A stretch of DNA of 60,606 nucleotides. It comes from Prosthecobacter debontii (GTDB taxonomy: Bacteria; Verrucomicrobiota; Verrucomicrobiia; Verrucomicrobiales; Verrucomicrobiaceae). The position numbers and the translations under genes are program-made. The DNA lies in contig NZ_FUYE01000021.1 in the NCBI RefSeq assembly GCF_900167535.1, positions 1-60,606 of the forward strand, in the 5' to 3' direction. Below, in pieces: positions 35,689-44,679 of the stretch. The notes under the pieces were generated by a model. It saw only the letters and a list, made by a program, of their open reading frames with translations, was not told where the DNA came from and ran no database searches. Every line of letters begins with the position of its first letter. Positions within the stretch are counted from its first letter, which is position 1.

Positions 35689-37257
35689 CTACTTCACTTG
35701 CGCGAGTTGGCCTAACTCCTTGTCGGATAAAACGCGCGAGAAGAGCATGAACTCATCCATGGCTCCGCTAAAGTGACGGATGGCCACGCGGTCGCGGCGG
35801 CCGTCGTCGTTCCAGTTTCCTAATTCGGCCATACCGAGGCGCACGGGAAACAAATGAGCGATAGGCACGGAGGCGACGAGATCGCCGTTCATGTAGTGCC
35901 TCACTTGCTGAGCTGTCGGATCGATGACGGTGGCCAGATGCACCCATTGGCCAAAACGTTCGGGCGTGAATAAAGGCGGTGTATCATGGTCTCGTGAGGG
36001 TTTTCCTCCACGACCGGCGATGCCCAGCCGTAGCTTGCCTTCCCGAGTGATCTGCCAGTGCACGGCTCCGTCTTCATAACCTTCGATCATGAAGAGCGAG
36101 TTGAACGCACGGTCAAGGCCATGCACCCTTATCCAGGCGCTCAGGGTGAGCGCGGGGTATTCTCCAGGCACGATCAGCCGGACACGGTCGCTGACGTTAC
36201 GAAATTCCAAGGCCCGCTTCCCAGGCCAGCGGCCCTCTGTCCAATCGCACCCCACGATGCTGCCAGCGGGAACATTCGAGGCCTGTTGGGCGTGATTGCG
36301 CAGGGATCGTGTGTCGCTCCGATCCTGAAAGTCGAAACGAATGAGCAGCGAAGGATCTGAGTTCCACAGAGGGCTCTGCACCAGCCAGTTTTCAAATGCT
36401 TCTCTTTGCGATTCAGCGGTGCGTTCATCCACCTGTCCCAGGGAAGCAAACGCGGCCTGACTGGCGGTCAACGGGCGGTTAGCTTGATCCAGCGTGATGG
36501 CCTGTCCCTCTCGCAAAGGTTTCATCGGCAGTCCCGAAGCATGCAACTCCACCTCCCCTTTGAAAACGTGCAACTCGGCGGAAGGTGAATTCATGTCCAA
36601 CCCGAAATCCGTGCCCAGGTCGACAATGGCACCTCGGGGCGTATCAATCCGAAAGCCCTTGGCTTGAGGCGGCACATGGGCACTGAGGCGACCTGCCGAA
36701 CAAAAAGCCTCGCTGGAAGAAACGAGCCTGAATGCGGCAGGGCCTTCCAAGGTGACTCGCGCTCCTTGATAAAACTCAATCTGAGCCAAGCCTGACCGCA
36801 AGCGTAACCATCCGGGTGTCAGTGGGCTACCCGGGGCATGAGGAGCGCTCTCCCATTCCAGATTCACCGCACGGGCCAGAACAGCCACGGCATTCGTGGT
36901 GGCCTCATCGTCTTCAGTACGGCTTTCTTCAGTGACCAAGAGCCAGTTAAGCCCCAGCGCAATACAAGCGGCCAGCGCAGCCACCGAGGCGAGCGTGCTC
37001 AGGCTAAATCGAGCACGGGGCTTCGTTTTGTGGAGGGGAGGGAGCGGCAGAAGCTCTGGCACAGAAGCCATGGCAGCTTTGGATTCCCTCAACATCGCAT
37101 CCATCGAAAGATGCTGGAGCAAACGCTGCGACAACTCATGGGCTCCAGGCTCGGTTTTCTGCAAAAGCGCCAGCAAGTCGGCAGCTTCCGCTTCGGTCAG
37201 AGCGTCCTCCAGGTAGCGTTGAATCAGCACCTCAAGATCGGTCGAGGATTCAGACAT
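35689..37257 (-). CDS. FecR-LamG membrane protein, partner of ECF sigma factor
   Basis: A 522-residue protein. The N-terminal 60 residues (VLIQRYLEDALTEAEAADLL) resemble the cytoplasmic sigma-binding part of planctomycete-type FecR proteins. A membrane helix follows at about 85-108, then a FecR-like domain (about 145-245: VTLEGPAAFRLVSSSEAFCS, IDTPRGAIVDLGTDFGLD), and a LamG/concanavalin-A-like domain (about 300-515). The start overlaps the stop of the sigma factor gene by 8 bases, so the two are coupled. The layout suggests an anti-sigma sensor that detects a carbohydrate or surface ligand outside the membrane. This is inferred from domain order. Confidence 0.87.
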   Translation of the reverse strand: MSESSTDLEVLIQRYLEDALTEAEAADLLALLQKTEPGAHELSQRLLQHLSMDAMLRESKAAMASVPELLPLPPLHKTKPRARFSLSTLASVAALAACIALGLNWLLVTEESRTEDDEATTNAVAVLARAVNLEWESAPHAPGSPLTPGWLRLRSGLAQIEFYQGARVTLEGPAAFRLVSSSEAFCSAGRLSAHVPPQAKGFRIDTPRGAIVDLGTDFGLDMNSPSAELHVFKGEVELHASGLPMKPLREGQAITLDQANRPLTASQAAFASLGQVDERTAESQREAFENWLVQSPLWNSDPSLLIRFDFQDRSDTRSLRNHAQQASNVPAGSIVGCDWTEGRWPGKRALEFRNVSDRVRLIVPGEYPALTLSAWIRVHGLDRAFNSLFMIEGYEDGAVHWQITREGKLRLGIAGRGGKPSRDHDTPPLFTPERFGQWVHLATVIDPTAQQVRHYMNGDLVASVPIAHLFPVRLGMAELGNWNDDGRRDRVAIRHFSGAMDEFMLFSRVLSDKELGQLAQVK

Positions 37258-37783
37258 GGGCTGGACCTCCTTGTTGAATGTGCCGCTGGATACATTCCCT
37301 GAGTTTATCTCTCACACGTGAAAGCGCACGGCAGACGGTGTCCGCTTTCATGTCGAGTTGGCCTGCGATCTCAGGAGTTGAGATGTCGCGGTAATAATAG
37401 AGTTGAATGAGTTCACGGCTTTTGTCGGGAAGTTTTTGCAGGCAGCCACGCAGCACGCCGATCTCCTCCTCGTAGCGAGGCGGCAGGTCGCTTTCTTCTG
37501 CCAATTGCCGGATATGATCCGCCAGCTTCTGCACCACCTCAGGTCGTGAGCGAGTGCGATCTCTCCATAGTCGCATGGAGATGTGGCGGGTCATGGTGGC
37601 CAGCAGGGGGCGGACATCTTTTTCCAGATCCCAGCGCTCTTCCTTGGCCATGAACTCCAGAAACACCTGCTGGGTGATGTCTTCCATCAAGCCCGGCCAT
37701 GGCGCATACTTTAGGGCCACGCCTTTCACGAAGTCGTGATGGGCAAGGAAAATCTGGGCGGCCTGGGTTTCGTGACGATTCAT
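37250..37783 (-). CDS. ECF-type RNA polymerase sigma factor
   Basis: A 177-residue sigma-70 family protein of the ECF class. Region 2 is at about 15-85 (DITQQVFLEFMAKEERWDL, TMTRHISMRLWRDR) and region 4 at about 110-170 (LPDKSRELIQLYYYRDIST, then ADTVCRALSRVRDKLRECI). It belongs to the group common in Planctomycetes and Verrucomicrobia that pairs with a FecR-like membrane protein, encoded directly downstream with an 8-base overlap. Target genes are unknown. The 156 bases to the divergent VWA-type gene probably hold its promoter. Confidence 0.93.
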   Translation of the reverse strand: MNRHETQAAQIFLAHHDFVKGVALKYAPWPGLMEDITQQVFLEFMAKEERWDLEKDVRPLLATMTRHISMRLWRDRTRSRPEVVQKLADHIRQLAEESDLPPRYEEEIGVLRGCLQKLPDKSRELIQLYYYRDISTPEIAGQLDMKADTVCRALSRVRDKLRECIQRHIQQGGPAHV

Positions 37784-37939
37784 GCTTCTCGGACTATCTC
37801 ACAAGAACCGAGGAAACCGGACAACAAAGTCCGAGAAATCAGGTTCCATCGAGAGCTCGAAAGATGAAAAGCTTGCAGGAAGGAAGTCGATCCGGCATCT
37901 CTTAAAGCTGGCTGCTTTCCGTGGCTCACTTGCCTCATC

Positions 37940-39505
37940 ATGTCCTCCGAAACTCCCCCCGATGATTTCAGTCAGCTACCCACGGCGGATGGGGGATTGT
38001 CTTCGGCTTCTGAAATTCAACCGCAAGCAACCAGAAAGCAGACGCGGATCGGGCCGCGCAGTTCAGCCGCTCTGCCACAAACGCCTGCGGACGAGAGCCC
38101 TGAGTCGATATCCAGTGAGTGGAGTGACTTGATTCACCATGCCCAAGTGACGGAACCTTTCACCCCGGCTCCGTCAAGCCAGCATCAAAAAGCGGACGTG
38201 CCAGCCGAAACTGAGACGCTTGCGCCTACACCTGCGCCCAAACGCACCGTCGTTGGTCGCCGGGTATCTGCTCCTGCAACGGATGACATCGCTCAAGAGG
38301 CTGCCATCAGTCCTCACACGGCCCCGGCTTCTGAACTTTCCGATCTGCCGCTGCAAACTCCCTCCAAGCCGAATTCAACCGCTGGCGCAGCTTCCCAACA
38401 ACTGGCGGAATCACCTTCCGCTGATCCCGCTGCCGAAGGTGAAAAAGCTGCGCCGTCTCCAGCGGTGGCGCCAACTCGGTCGAGCGCATGGCGTGTGCGT
38501 TGGGAGCGTTGGGGCGGGCGAGCACTCACCTTGAGTGTGATCATTCACCTCCTGCTCATTGCAGGTGGGGCCACCTATGTGGTGAAGCAGGTGATGACGC
38601 CTAAACAGGTGGATTTTCTGCCAGGCGGAGGTTCCCAGCAAGGTCAGGCGGCATCCCAGGCTCTGGAGCATAAAATTCAGCAGAAAAAGACTCCTTGGCT
38701 GAAGAAGCCGATGCCGATGCAGAAAATCGGCGTGGCCAATTCCGTCTCCGACATCGTTCTGCCAGACGATGTGCCGGACCTGATGAATCTACCAGATTCG
38801 AAGGATTTCCTATCGAGCAAACTTAGCGGCGGGATGGGCCTCAGTGGGCTTGGCAGTGGCATGAATAAAGCGATTGGAGCCGGCAGCCAAGCGGGCATGG
38901 TTTTTCAGCCCTTTTCGTTGTTCGGCATGCAGATCAAATCGAAACGGCTGGGACTAGTCTTGGATGTCTCCACCTCCATGGCACCGCATTTGCCACGGGT
39001 GATCGAAGAGGTGGACAAAGTGGCCAAGGGCAGTGTGGTCATCCTCTATTTCGGCTGTGGTTTGACCGCACCGCCCTCCCGTGGGCTTGATGGTGAAGAA
39101 GTTTATTCCACGGCGGGAAGAGAGTTTGAGAAGTTTTGGCGGCTGGGAGGAGTCAGCTTGGATGAAGCCCGCAGAACTTCCGTGGACAGCAAGCAACCCA
39201 TCCCGAGTGAAGATATCTATCGGATGCTGGCGAAGCGTTCGCAGACTTACTTCATCCACAATGTCGGGTTGGGTTACACGTGGTTGGCCTTGCTGAATGA
39301 CAAGCTGCGGACTGCCGACGGTATCTATTGGTTTTCCGACTTTCAGGACACGGTTGATTTCAAACAACTCATGATCGTGCGTGAAAATCTGTTAGGCCGC
39401 AAACAGCGCCTCTACATGCATGCCTATGAACGCGGTCCTTCGTTTGATCTGGTGAAGACACAATTGGTGCATCCCACCCAGGGGGATGCCACGGTCGAAG
39501 AGTAA
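37940..39505 (+). CDS. Membrane-anchored VWA-like protein
   Basis: A 521-residue protein. The first 190 residues are Pro/Ala/Ser/Glu-rich and likely disordered. A single membrane helix (about 195-218, LSVIIHLLLIAGGATYVV) resembles the anchor of TonB-like proteins. Residues 230-330 are Gly/Ser-rich linkers. The rest has a VWA-type MIDAS motif LVLDVSTSM (Asp342, Ser344, Ser346) and a likely Rossmann-type fold up to the end. The topology puts the N-terminal tail in the cytoplasm and the VWA part outside. It stands alone, divergent from the ECF sigma gene and convergent with lepB. I do not know a characterised homologue. Confidence 0.75.
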   Translation: MSSETPPDDFSQLPTADGGLSSASEIQPQATRKQTRIGPRSSAALPQTPADESPESISSEWSDLIHHAQVTEPFTPAPSSQHQKADVPAETETLAPTPAPKRTVVGRRVSAPATDDIAQEAAISPHTAPASELSDLPLQTPSKPNSTAGAASQQLAESPSADPAAEGEKAAPSPAVAPTRSSAWRVRWERWGGRALTLSVIIHLLLIAGGATYVVKQVMTPKQVDFLPGGGSQQGQAASQALEHKIQQKKTPWLKKPMPMQKIGVANSVSDIVLPDDVPDLMNLPDSKDFLSSKLSGGMGLSGLGSGMNKAIGAGSQAGMVFQPFSLFGMQIKSKRLGLVLDVSTSMAPHLPRVIEEVDKVAKGSVVILYFGCGLTAPPSRGLDGEEVYSTAGREFEKFWRLGGVSLDEARRTSVDSKQPIPSEDIYRMLAKRSQTYFIHNVGLGYTWLALLNDKLRTADGIYWFSDFQDTVDFKQLMIVRENLLGRKQRLYMHAYERGPSFDLVKTQLVHPTQGDATVEE

Positions 39506-39573
39506 CGATTTTTCGTCGCCTTCACCAAGGTTCTCGTTGGCGCTAAGTCGTCCAGAAGATGATCCGATACTGA

Positions 39574-40782
39574 CTACTTGATCGTGCCCCAATGCTTGGT
39601 TAGCGGCCAATAGCAGAACAAAGCTGGCCCCACGAGATTCCGCTCAGGAACATGCCCCCAGGAGCGGGAATCGCTACTGTTGTAGCTGTTATCTCCCATG
39701 GCGAAATATTGTTCGTCTTTCAACTCGATGTGAGTGATGCCCAGTCCCGCAAACATCCGCGGATCGGAGTAGCCGCGGTAACCATCCACGGGGTTCTCAT
39801 ACGTGCCCTGCATCACTTTTTGAAAGCCCTGTTCCTGAGCTTCCTGGCCATTGATCAACAGCTTGGGGGATTTCACATCCAAGGTGTCTCCAGGCACACC
39901 GGCGAGCCGCTTGATGTAGTGCTGGGAGCCCCAGCGAGGATCGAAGCTGCTTTGATCCTCAATGCCACGGATGTGCTTGGTGGTGAAGACAAACACCTCA
40001 CCGCGTTTCGGGGTGCGAAAATGATAGGAGACTTTATCGACCAACACATGGTCGCCGTTGTGGACGATGCCTGAAGCGAGCAGTTGCCCTTTCTGCACAT
40101 AAATGCCACCGCCGATGGTCGAAGTTTGTTTCATGTCCGGGGTTTCATTACCCGTTACGATCTTCGGTGCACGCAGATTGGCAGCTAAGCCCAACTCTTC
40201 CGTCAACTGACGCATGGGGGCCATGATCTTGATGGTGTGCCCATCTTCAAAATGAAGTCGGCTGTAGGGCATAAAGATCAGAAACTGATGCTCAGTGACC
40301 GGATCTTTTTGGCGCAGGCGTCCTGAATAATCAGACACGGCATAAATATGGCGGGTGCTGGTGAGGAAGGTGCCCAGGTAGCCCAACAGACCGGGCCGAG
40401 GATCTTCCTCAGTGGCCTCAGCGGTTCGTCCATTCAGCGTCGGCTGCATGGAGCCGGTGGGAATCTGGAAAGGTTGGGTAATGTAACCGCGGATGCCGAG
40501 AGCGATGACGATGGCGACGAAAAACACCTCGACATTGTCTGCGATCTCACTCGGAGCTGCCTCAGGCAGAGCTTTTTCACACACTCGGTTGATCTTTTCA
40601 TTAAGAGCCGTCAGGGCCTCCCGATCCCGCCGCTTCATGGCTTGCTCCAATTCAAGGCGCAGCCCTTCGATTTCCTGGAGCTTCGCTGCGGGTAATAAAT
40701 CCCGCTTGTAATTGATAAATCGGCTGACGCCCTTATGCAGCAGCTTGGCGTGCTTCAAATAGCGGGGAGTGAGGAAAAACAT
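39574..40782 (-). CDS. lepB: Signal peptidase I
   Basis: A 402-residue type I signal peptidase. The catalytic Ser111 lies in QIPTGSMQPTL and the general base Lys250 in HVLVDKVSYHFRTPKRGEV, and the C-terminal box GDNSYNSSDSRSWG is intact. One membrane helix precedes Ser111 (about 84-100). An unusually long insert of about 125 residues (115-240) separates the two catalytic boxes, and the N-terminal 80 residues are a charged helical extension. I took the Met at 40782; the frame is open to 40890, but that part looks non-coding. It processes the many exported proteins of this organism. Confidence 0.93.
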   Translation of the reverse strand: MFFLTPRYLKHAKLLHKGVSRFINYKRDLLPAAKLQEIEGLRLELEQAMKRRDREALTALNEKINRVCEKALPEAAPSEIADNVEVFFVAIVIALGIRGYITQPFQIPTGSMQPTLNGRTAEATEEDPRPGLLGYLGTFLTSTRHIYAVSDYSGRLRQKDPVTEHQFLIFMPYSRLHFEDGHTIKIMAPMRQLTEELGLAANLRAPKIVTGNETPDMKQTSTIGGGIYVQKGQLLASGIVHNGDHVLVDKVSYHFRTPKRGEVFVFTTKHIRGIEDQSSFDPRWGSQHYIKRLAGVPGDTLDVKSPKLLINGQEAQEQGFQKVMQGTYENPVDGYRGYSDPRMFAGLGITHIELKDEQYFAMGDNSYNSSDSRSWGHVPERNLVGPALFCYWPLTKHWGTIK

Positions 40783-40963
40783 GCTGGCGGATGGTCGGAG
40801 ACCTGCTGCGATCGTCAAGCTCGACCTGAGTCTGAGAGGAAAGAATGTCTCGACCCGCTCATTTTCTGCTTCGTAAACGTAATTTAACAAACATCGCTCT
40901 TGCCAAACCTATAGGCTTTGGATTCTCCTTACGATTCAGATCAGCATACCCTCAAGACACCGG

Positions 40964-43162
40964 ATGGCGGAACGATACAAGATCTATGACAAGCTCGGCG
41001 CCGGTGGCGTAGGGGCGGTTTACCGTGCTTACGACAACGAACTTAAGCGCTGGGTCGCTATCAAACGCCTGATGTCGGCATCGGACGAGAAAGGCGATCA
41101 AAACCTAGCCACCGAGCTGCGGCGAGAAGCCGATGCGCTGGCGTCACTCCGTAACCCCAACATCGTCACGATCTTCGACGTCGCCAGCGATGCTGAGGGC
41201 CTTTTCATGGTGATGGAGTTGCTGGAAGGCGAAGATCTGGCTGATGTGGTGGCCCGCGGTCCGCTTCATTACGATGATTTTAAGGAACTCGCCTCCCAGA
41301 CACTCGAAGGTCTGCTGGCTGCCCATGAGCGCCACATTTTACACCGGGATATCAAACCGGAAAACATCAAGGTGGAGCGCCTGCCAGGCGGGCGTATGCA
41401 GTCCAAGATCATCGATTTTGGCCTAGCTCGCGCCGGGATGAAAGCCCGCAAGCAGACGGAGGATCAGGAAGGCTCCGTGATGGGATCCATCTTTTACATG
41501 GCACCTGAGCAGCTCACCCGGGCCCCGGTGGACGTGCGCACGGATCTTTATGCGCTCGGCTGTGTGTTCTACGAGGCGCTTTCAGGCAAGAAAGCCTTCG
41601 ATGGGGAATCTCTCAACGACGTCATCGATAAGCACATCAATCACGACATTGTGCCGTTGAATTTGGTGGCTCCGCATGTGCCACCGTGGCTCGGAGCCTG
41701 GGTCTTGAGGCTCATGGCCTTGAATCCCGAAGATCGTCCGGCCACAGCTCAGCAAGCCATCGAGGAATTTCGTGCCTGGGAAAAGATGTCGGCTGCTCCG
41801 CCGATGATGCCCTGGATGCCGCCTAGCCACGGCCAGCAAGGTGGAGCCTATACGCAGCCCATGTATCCCACGGGCAGCCTCACGACAAGCACAGTGCCGG
41901 TTCAGTCGGGCTACTACCAGCCTCCCGCAGCGGAAGTCTATGCGCAGCCTGTGCTGGAAGTCATTCCAGATGCTGAGCCTATCGTTGAGATCGCGGCTTA
42001 CACCACCCCCTTGGCCCGGCAGTCGCCTACTGTCCAGCCCGCGAGGACAGGCGTCCAGCCCGCGAGGACAGGCCAGATCAAACGCACAGCTTCAACACGT
42101 GTGCACGCCCTGAGTCATCGGGATGAAGTGCCCAGCGGAGGTCCGAACATCAAACTCTTTGCCGTTATCGGCGGACTTGTGGTGCTTATCCTTGTCGCCG
42201 CTTGGTTTATTTTTGGTGGCAAAGGGGATCCATCCAGTGGTGGTGCAGCCTCAGATTCTCTGCTGGGGAGTACGGGTCAGCCCGAGGTCACCTTCAAGCT
42301 GCCTGAAGACCGCATCGTGCCGCCCGTGGATAGCGACCTCTGCCTGCACTTGATCGCCGGAGTCGGCTGTCTTGATCCTGAAGGTCAAATTGCAGGCCCC
42401 AGTAAGGAAGTGATTGAGTGGCATGATCTGGCCACGAGGGGCGACGACAACTTCCTGCGTGCCTACGATAAAAGTGCCGACTATGCCCCACGACGTATCT
42501 TTTGGCCCCCGACCAAAGGTGGCTTCGGGGCCAAGGCCAACCGCAGTGTGCTCGATTTCCACCCCCGTGAAGGCCGTCCAATCGCCATGGCGCTAACGGA
42601 TCTTGCCGACGCCAAGGGGCTATTCCCATTTGGAGAAATCGTGCCTCCAAAGGGTGACCCCGGCCTCACTCTGGCGGTGGTTTTCCAGGCCGATGAAAGC
42701 CGCCTGCCCATGCGTGTCTTCACCCTCTTTGGCGAAGACGACATTTCGGTGAGTCTGCGTATCGATAAAGATCGCCGAATGATCGCCGAGTTTCGCAATG
42801 GCCCCTCCCTGGGCACCATCACCAGTCGTGATGTGAATCCCACATTGCCCTGCACGGCGGTTTTCACCTGGGATAAAGCGACCGGAGCGACGGAATTTCG
42901 AGTCAAGGATGCCCCTGGCAAGGTCTTCCAGGTGAAAGGCAAGACTCGCCCGCCGACGAAACCCCTGACTCGTCTCCAGCTTGGTAAGGTCGTGGATGCC
43001 AATCACAGCGATGCTCCTTCGTCGGAGCAGTTCTCCGGCTATCTGGCGGAAGTCATTGTTTACGCCTCTCAGCTCAAACTCGATCAAGTTCAATTGGTCG
43101 AATCCCAAATTCTACGCGATCACTACATGCAAGGGCCTCCGCCCGCTGCACCCAAGAAATAG
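40964..43162 (+). CDS. Transmembrane Ser/Thr protein kinase with LamG-like domain
   Basis: A 732-residue protein. The kinase domain begins almost at residue 1: glycine loop GAGGVGAVY (12-20), Lys34 in VAIKRL, HRDIKPEN (Asp129), DFG (151-153) and MAPEQL (APE, 180-182). A Pro/Gln-rich linker (about 275-390) includes a 7-residue tandem repeat. A membrane helix (about 397-417) leads to an external LamG/concanavalin-A-like domain (about 440-725). The layout is that of a receptor-type Hanks kinase with a carbohydrate-binding-like sensor. A divergent 181-bp region separates it from lepB. Its substrates are unknown. Confidence 0.92.
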   Translation: MAERYKIYDKLGAGGVGAVYRAYDNELKRWVAIKRLMSASDEKGDQNLATELRREADALASLRNPNIVTIFDVASDAEGLFMVMELLEGEDLADVVARGPLHYDDFKELASQTLEGLLAAHERHILHRDIKPENIKVERLPGGRMQSKIIDFGLARAGMKARKQTEDQEGSVMGSIFYMAPEQLTRAPVDVRTDLYALGCVFYEALSGKKAFDGESLNDVIDKHINHDIVPLNLVAPHVPPWLGAWVLRLMALNPEDRPATAQQAIEEFRAWEKMSAAPPMMPWMPPSHGQQGGAYTQPMYPTGSLTTSTVPVQSGYYQPPAAEVYAQPVLEVIPDAEPIVEIAAYTTPLARQSPTVQPARTGVQPARTGQIKRTASTRVHALSHRDEVPSGGPNIKLFAVIGGLVVLILVAAWFIFGGKGDPSSGGAASDSLLGSTGQPEVTFKLPEDRIVPPVDSDLCLHLIAGVGCLDPEGQIAGPSKEVIEWHDLATRGDDNFLRAYDKSADYAPRRIFWPPTKGGFGAKANRSVLDFHPREGRPIAMALTDLADAKGLFPFGEIVPPKGDPGLTLAVVFQADESRLPMRVFTLFGEDDISVSLRIDKDRRMIAEFRNGPSLGTITSRDVNPTLPCTAVFTWDKATGATEFRVKDAPGKVFQVKGKTRPPTKPLTRLQLGKVVDANHSDAPSSEQFSGYLAEVIVYASQLKLDQVQLVESQILRDHYMQGPPPAAPKK
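42032..42073 (+). repeat. 21-bp tandem duplication inside kinase linker
   Basis: Two identical, adjacent 21-bp units (42032-42052 and 42053-42073) each encode VQPARTG in the kinase juxtamembrane linker. The exact identity shows a recent in-frame duplication or ongoing slippage, which would change linker length. Confidence 0.85.
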
Positions 43163-43250
43163 TAGATGCTTTCAAAGGGGTTGCGACCCAGCCCTTTCGC
43201 GGCTTTCTTAACTTTGAATATTTCTCCCAGCTTTCGCTGTCTCATTGCCC

Positions 43251-44075
43251 ATGAACCCTTCTTCTTTCTACAGTTTGTTTGCAGCCACTGCCCTCACTGC
43301 CCTGGCTACCGTGAGTCCTGTGGTCGCTCAGGCAGCCAGTTCAGGCGTCCAGGAGTTCGATCCACAGGCTTTCCCTGGCCAGGTCGTGGATGATGTGGTG
43401 GTGCCCGTGCCCAGCGAGGTGTTCTCGGTGCTGGACAAGCTCGGTGAACCCAACTGGCGTCAGGAGATTCGGGAGGCTGATATGCCGAAAACGGCAGATC
43501 GCACCAAACTCTCTCTGATGTTCGGTCTCGTGGTCGCAGAGGGTTTCGTTGCCGTGCAGGCTGAGGATAAGGAAGCTGTGAAGGACATCGGACGTGAGGT
43601 GATCGATTTGGCCACCGCTCTGGGTTTGATCAAGGCGGTCCGCCCGCATGCACAGGCCATCTTGGATGCCGCCGATAAGTCTGACTGGATCAGCATCCGA
43701 AAGGAATTCGACCAAACTCAGAAAACCGTGCGTGATTCCATGGAGCAGATGAAGGACATCGACCTCTCCCAATGCGTGAGCATGGGCGGTTGGCTTCGCG
43801 GCACAGCATCTGTTACTTCGGTGATCGGCAAGAGTTTCTCTGCAGACCGTGCTGAACTGTTGAATCAGCCCATGCTGGTGGAGCATTTTATCAATTCCAT
43901 CGATAAGATGGGCAAGGATAAGAAGGAACATCATACCGTCAGCGACATTCATAAAGGCCTCAAACAGATCATGGCTAAGATGGAAGGCGCTGTGGATGGG
44001 TTCACCAAAGATGGCGTCCGTGAAATCAGCAAGATCTGCGAAGGCCTGCTGACCGAAATTCAGAATGTGAAGTGA
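43251..44075 (+). CDS. Hypothetical secreted protein
   Basis: A 274-residue protein with a signal peptide (MNPSSFYSLFAATALTALAT, cleavage after AQA). The start at 43251 is an ATG; an in-frame TTG lies 6 bases before it. The mature part is mostly helical, with segments such as KDIDLSQCVSMGGWLRGTAS and MAKMEGAVDGFTKDG. I do not recognise the family. It follows the kinase gene by 88 bases and precedes another small secreted gene by 42 bases, so it may belong to the same transcription unit. Confidence 0.75.
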   Translation: MNPSSFYSLFAATALTALATVSPVVAQAASSGVQEFDPQAFPGQVVDDVVVPVPSEVFSVLDKLGEPNWRQEIREADMPKTADRTKLSLMFGLVVAEGFVAVQAEDKEAVKDIGREVIDLATALGLIKAVRPHAQAILDAADKSDWISIRKEFDQTQKTVRDSMEQMKDIDLSQCVSMGGWLRGTASVTSVIGKSFSADRAELLNQPMLVEHFINSIDKMGKDKKEHHTVSDIHKGLKQIMAKMEGAVDGFTKDGVREISKICEGLLTEIQNVK

Positions 44076-44117
44076 GGCTCCTGCCTCTGCACCAACCCCT
44101 GACCGGTCCTTCTTCCC

Positions 44118-44570
44118 ATGTTCCTTTCATCCACACGATTCATCCACCGCGCTGCCGCCCTGCTCACGGCGGTGGCCCTGCTGGCCAGCACTCCGCTCCA
44201 TGCCACCATTGACGATGCGCACAGCTTCGCCATGGAGGCCGCCATGCCCTTTGTTGAACAAGGTTTCATTGTCCGTGAGGACTATTGGAATGGCGAAGTC
44301 AAAAGCGGTCAAAAGCTCATGGTCCGCCACCAGATGTTTAAAGGCAATGAATATGCTTTCTGGCTGGGGGCGGCTCAAGAAGACATCGAATTCGAACTTA
44401 AAGTCCTGGATGAAAAGGGCAAGGAGATCGAACTCGATTTCAAGAGCAAGGGCATGTATGCCACTGTGCGGGTGAACCCACCCAAGACAGGCACTTACAG
44501 CGTGGTCTTTTCCCTCACCTCAAAGAAGGAAAAAAGCGTCTATTGGGCGCTTGCCTACGGCTATCGCTGA
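44118..44570 (+). CDS. Hypothetical small secreted protein
   Basis: A 150-residue protein with a signal peptide (residues about 1-30; FIHRAAALLTAVALLASTPL then HA). The remainder looks like a single beta-sandwich domain (FELKVLDEKGKEIELDF, YATVRVNPPKTGTYSVVF), a pattern seen in pre-peptidase-type or Ig-like modules. It lies 42 bases after another secreted hypothetical gene. No catalytic motif is visible. Confidence 0.72.
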   Translation: MFLSSTRFIHRAAALLTAVALLASTPLHATIDDAHSFAMEAAMPFVEQGFIVREDYWNGEVKSGQKLMVRHQMFKGNEYAFWLGAAQEDIEFELKVLDEKGKEIELDFKSKGMYATVRVNPPKTGTYSVVFSLTSKKEKSVYWALAYGYR

Positions 44571-44587
44571 AGAGCCTGGAAGCAGAG

Positions 44588-44631
44588 GGCGGTGAGCTAG
44601 CAGAACCGGTTTTTCCACCGGATTCTCCGCC
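44588..44631 (+). terminator. Long hairpin upstream of phoH
   Basis: GGCGG (44588-44592) pairs with CCGCC (44627-44631), enclosing AGAACCGGT with ACCGGATTCT (one bulge). It lies 18 bases after the secreted gene and 49 before phoH, so it may end the upstream transcript; no T-run follows. Confidence 0.45.
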
Positions 44632-44679
44632 TATACACGTATCCTATTCTGCCCCTCCAATCCAAGCTTTTCATTTTTC

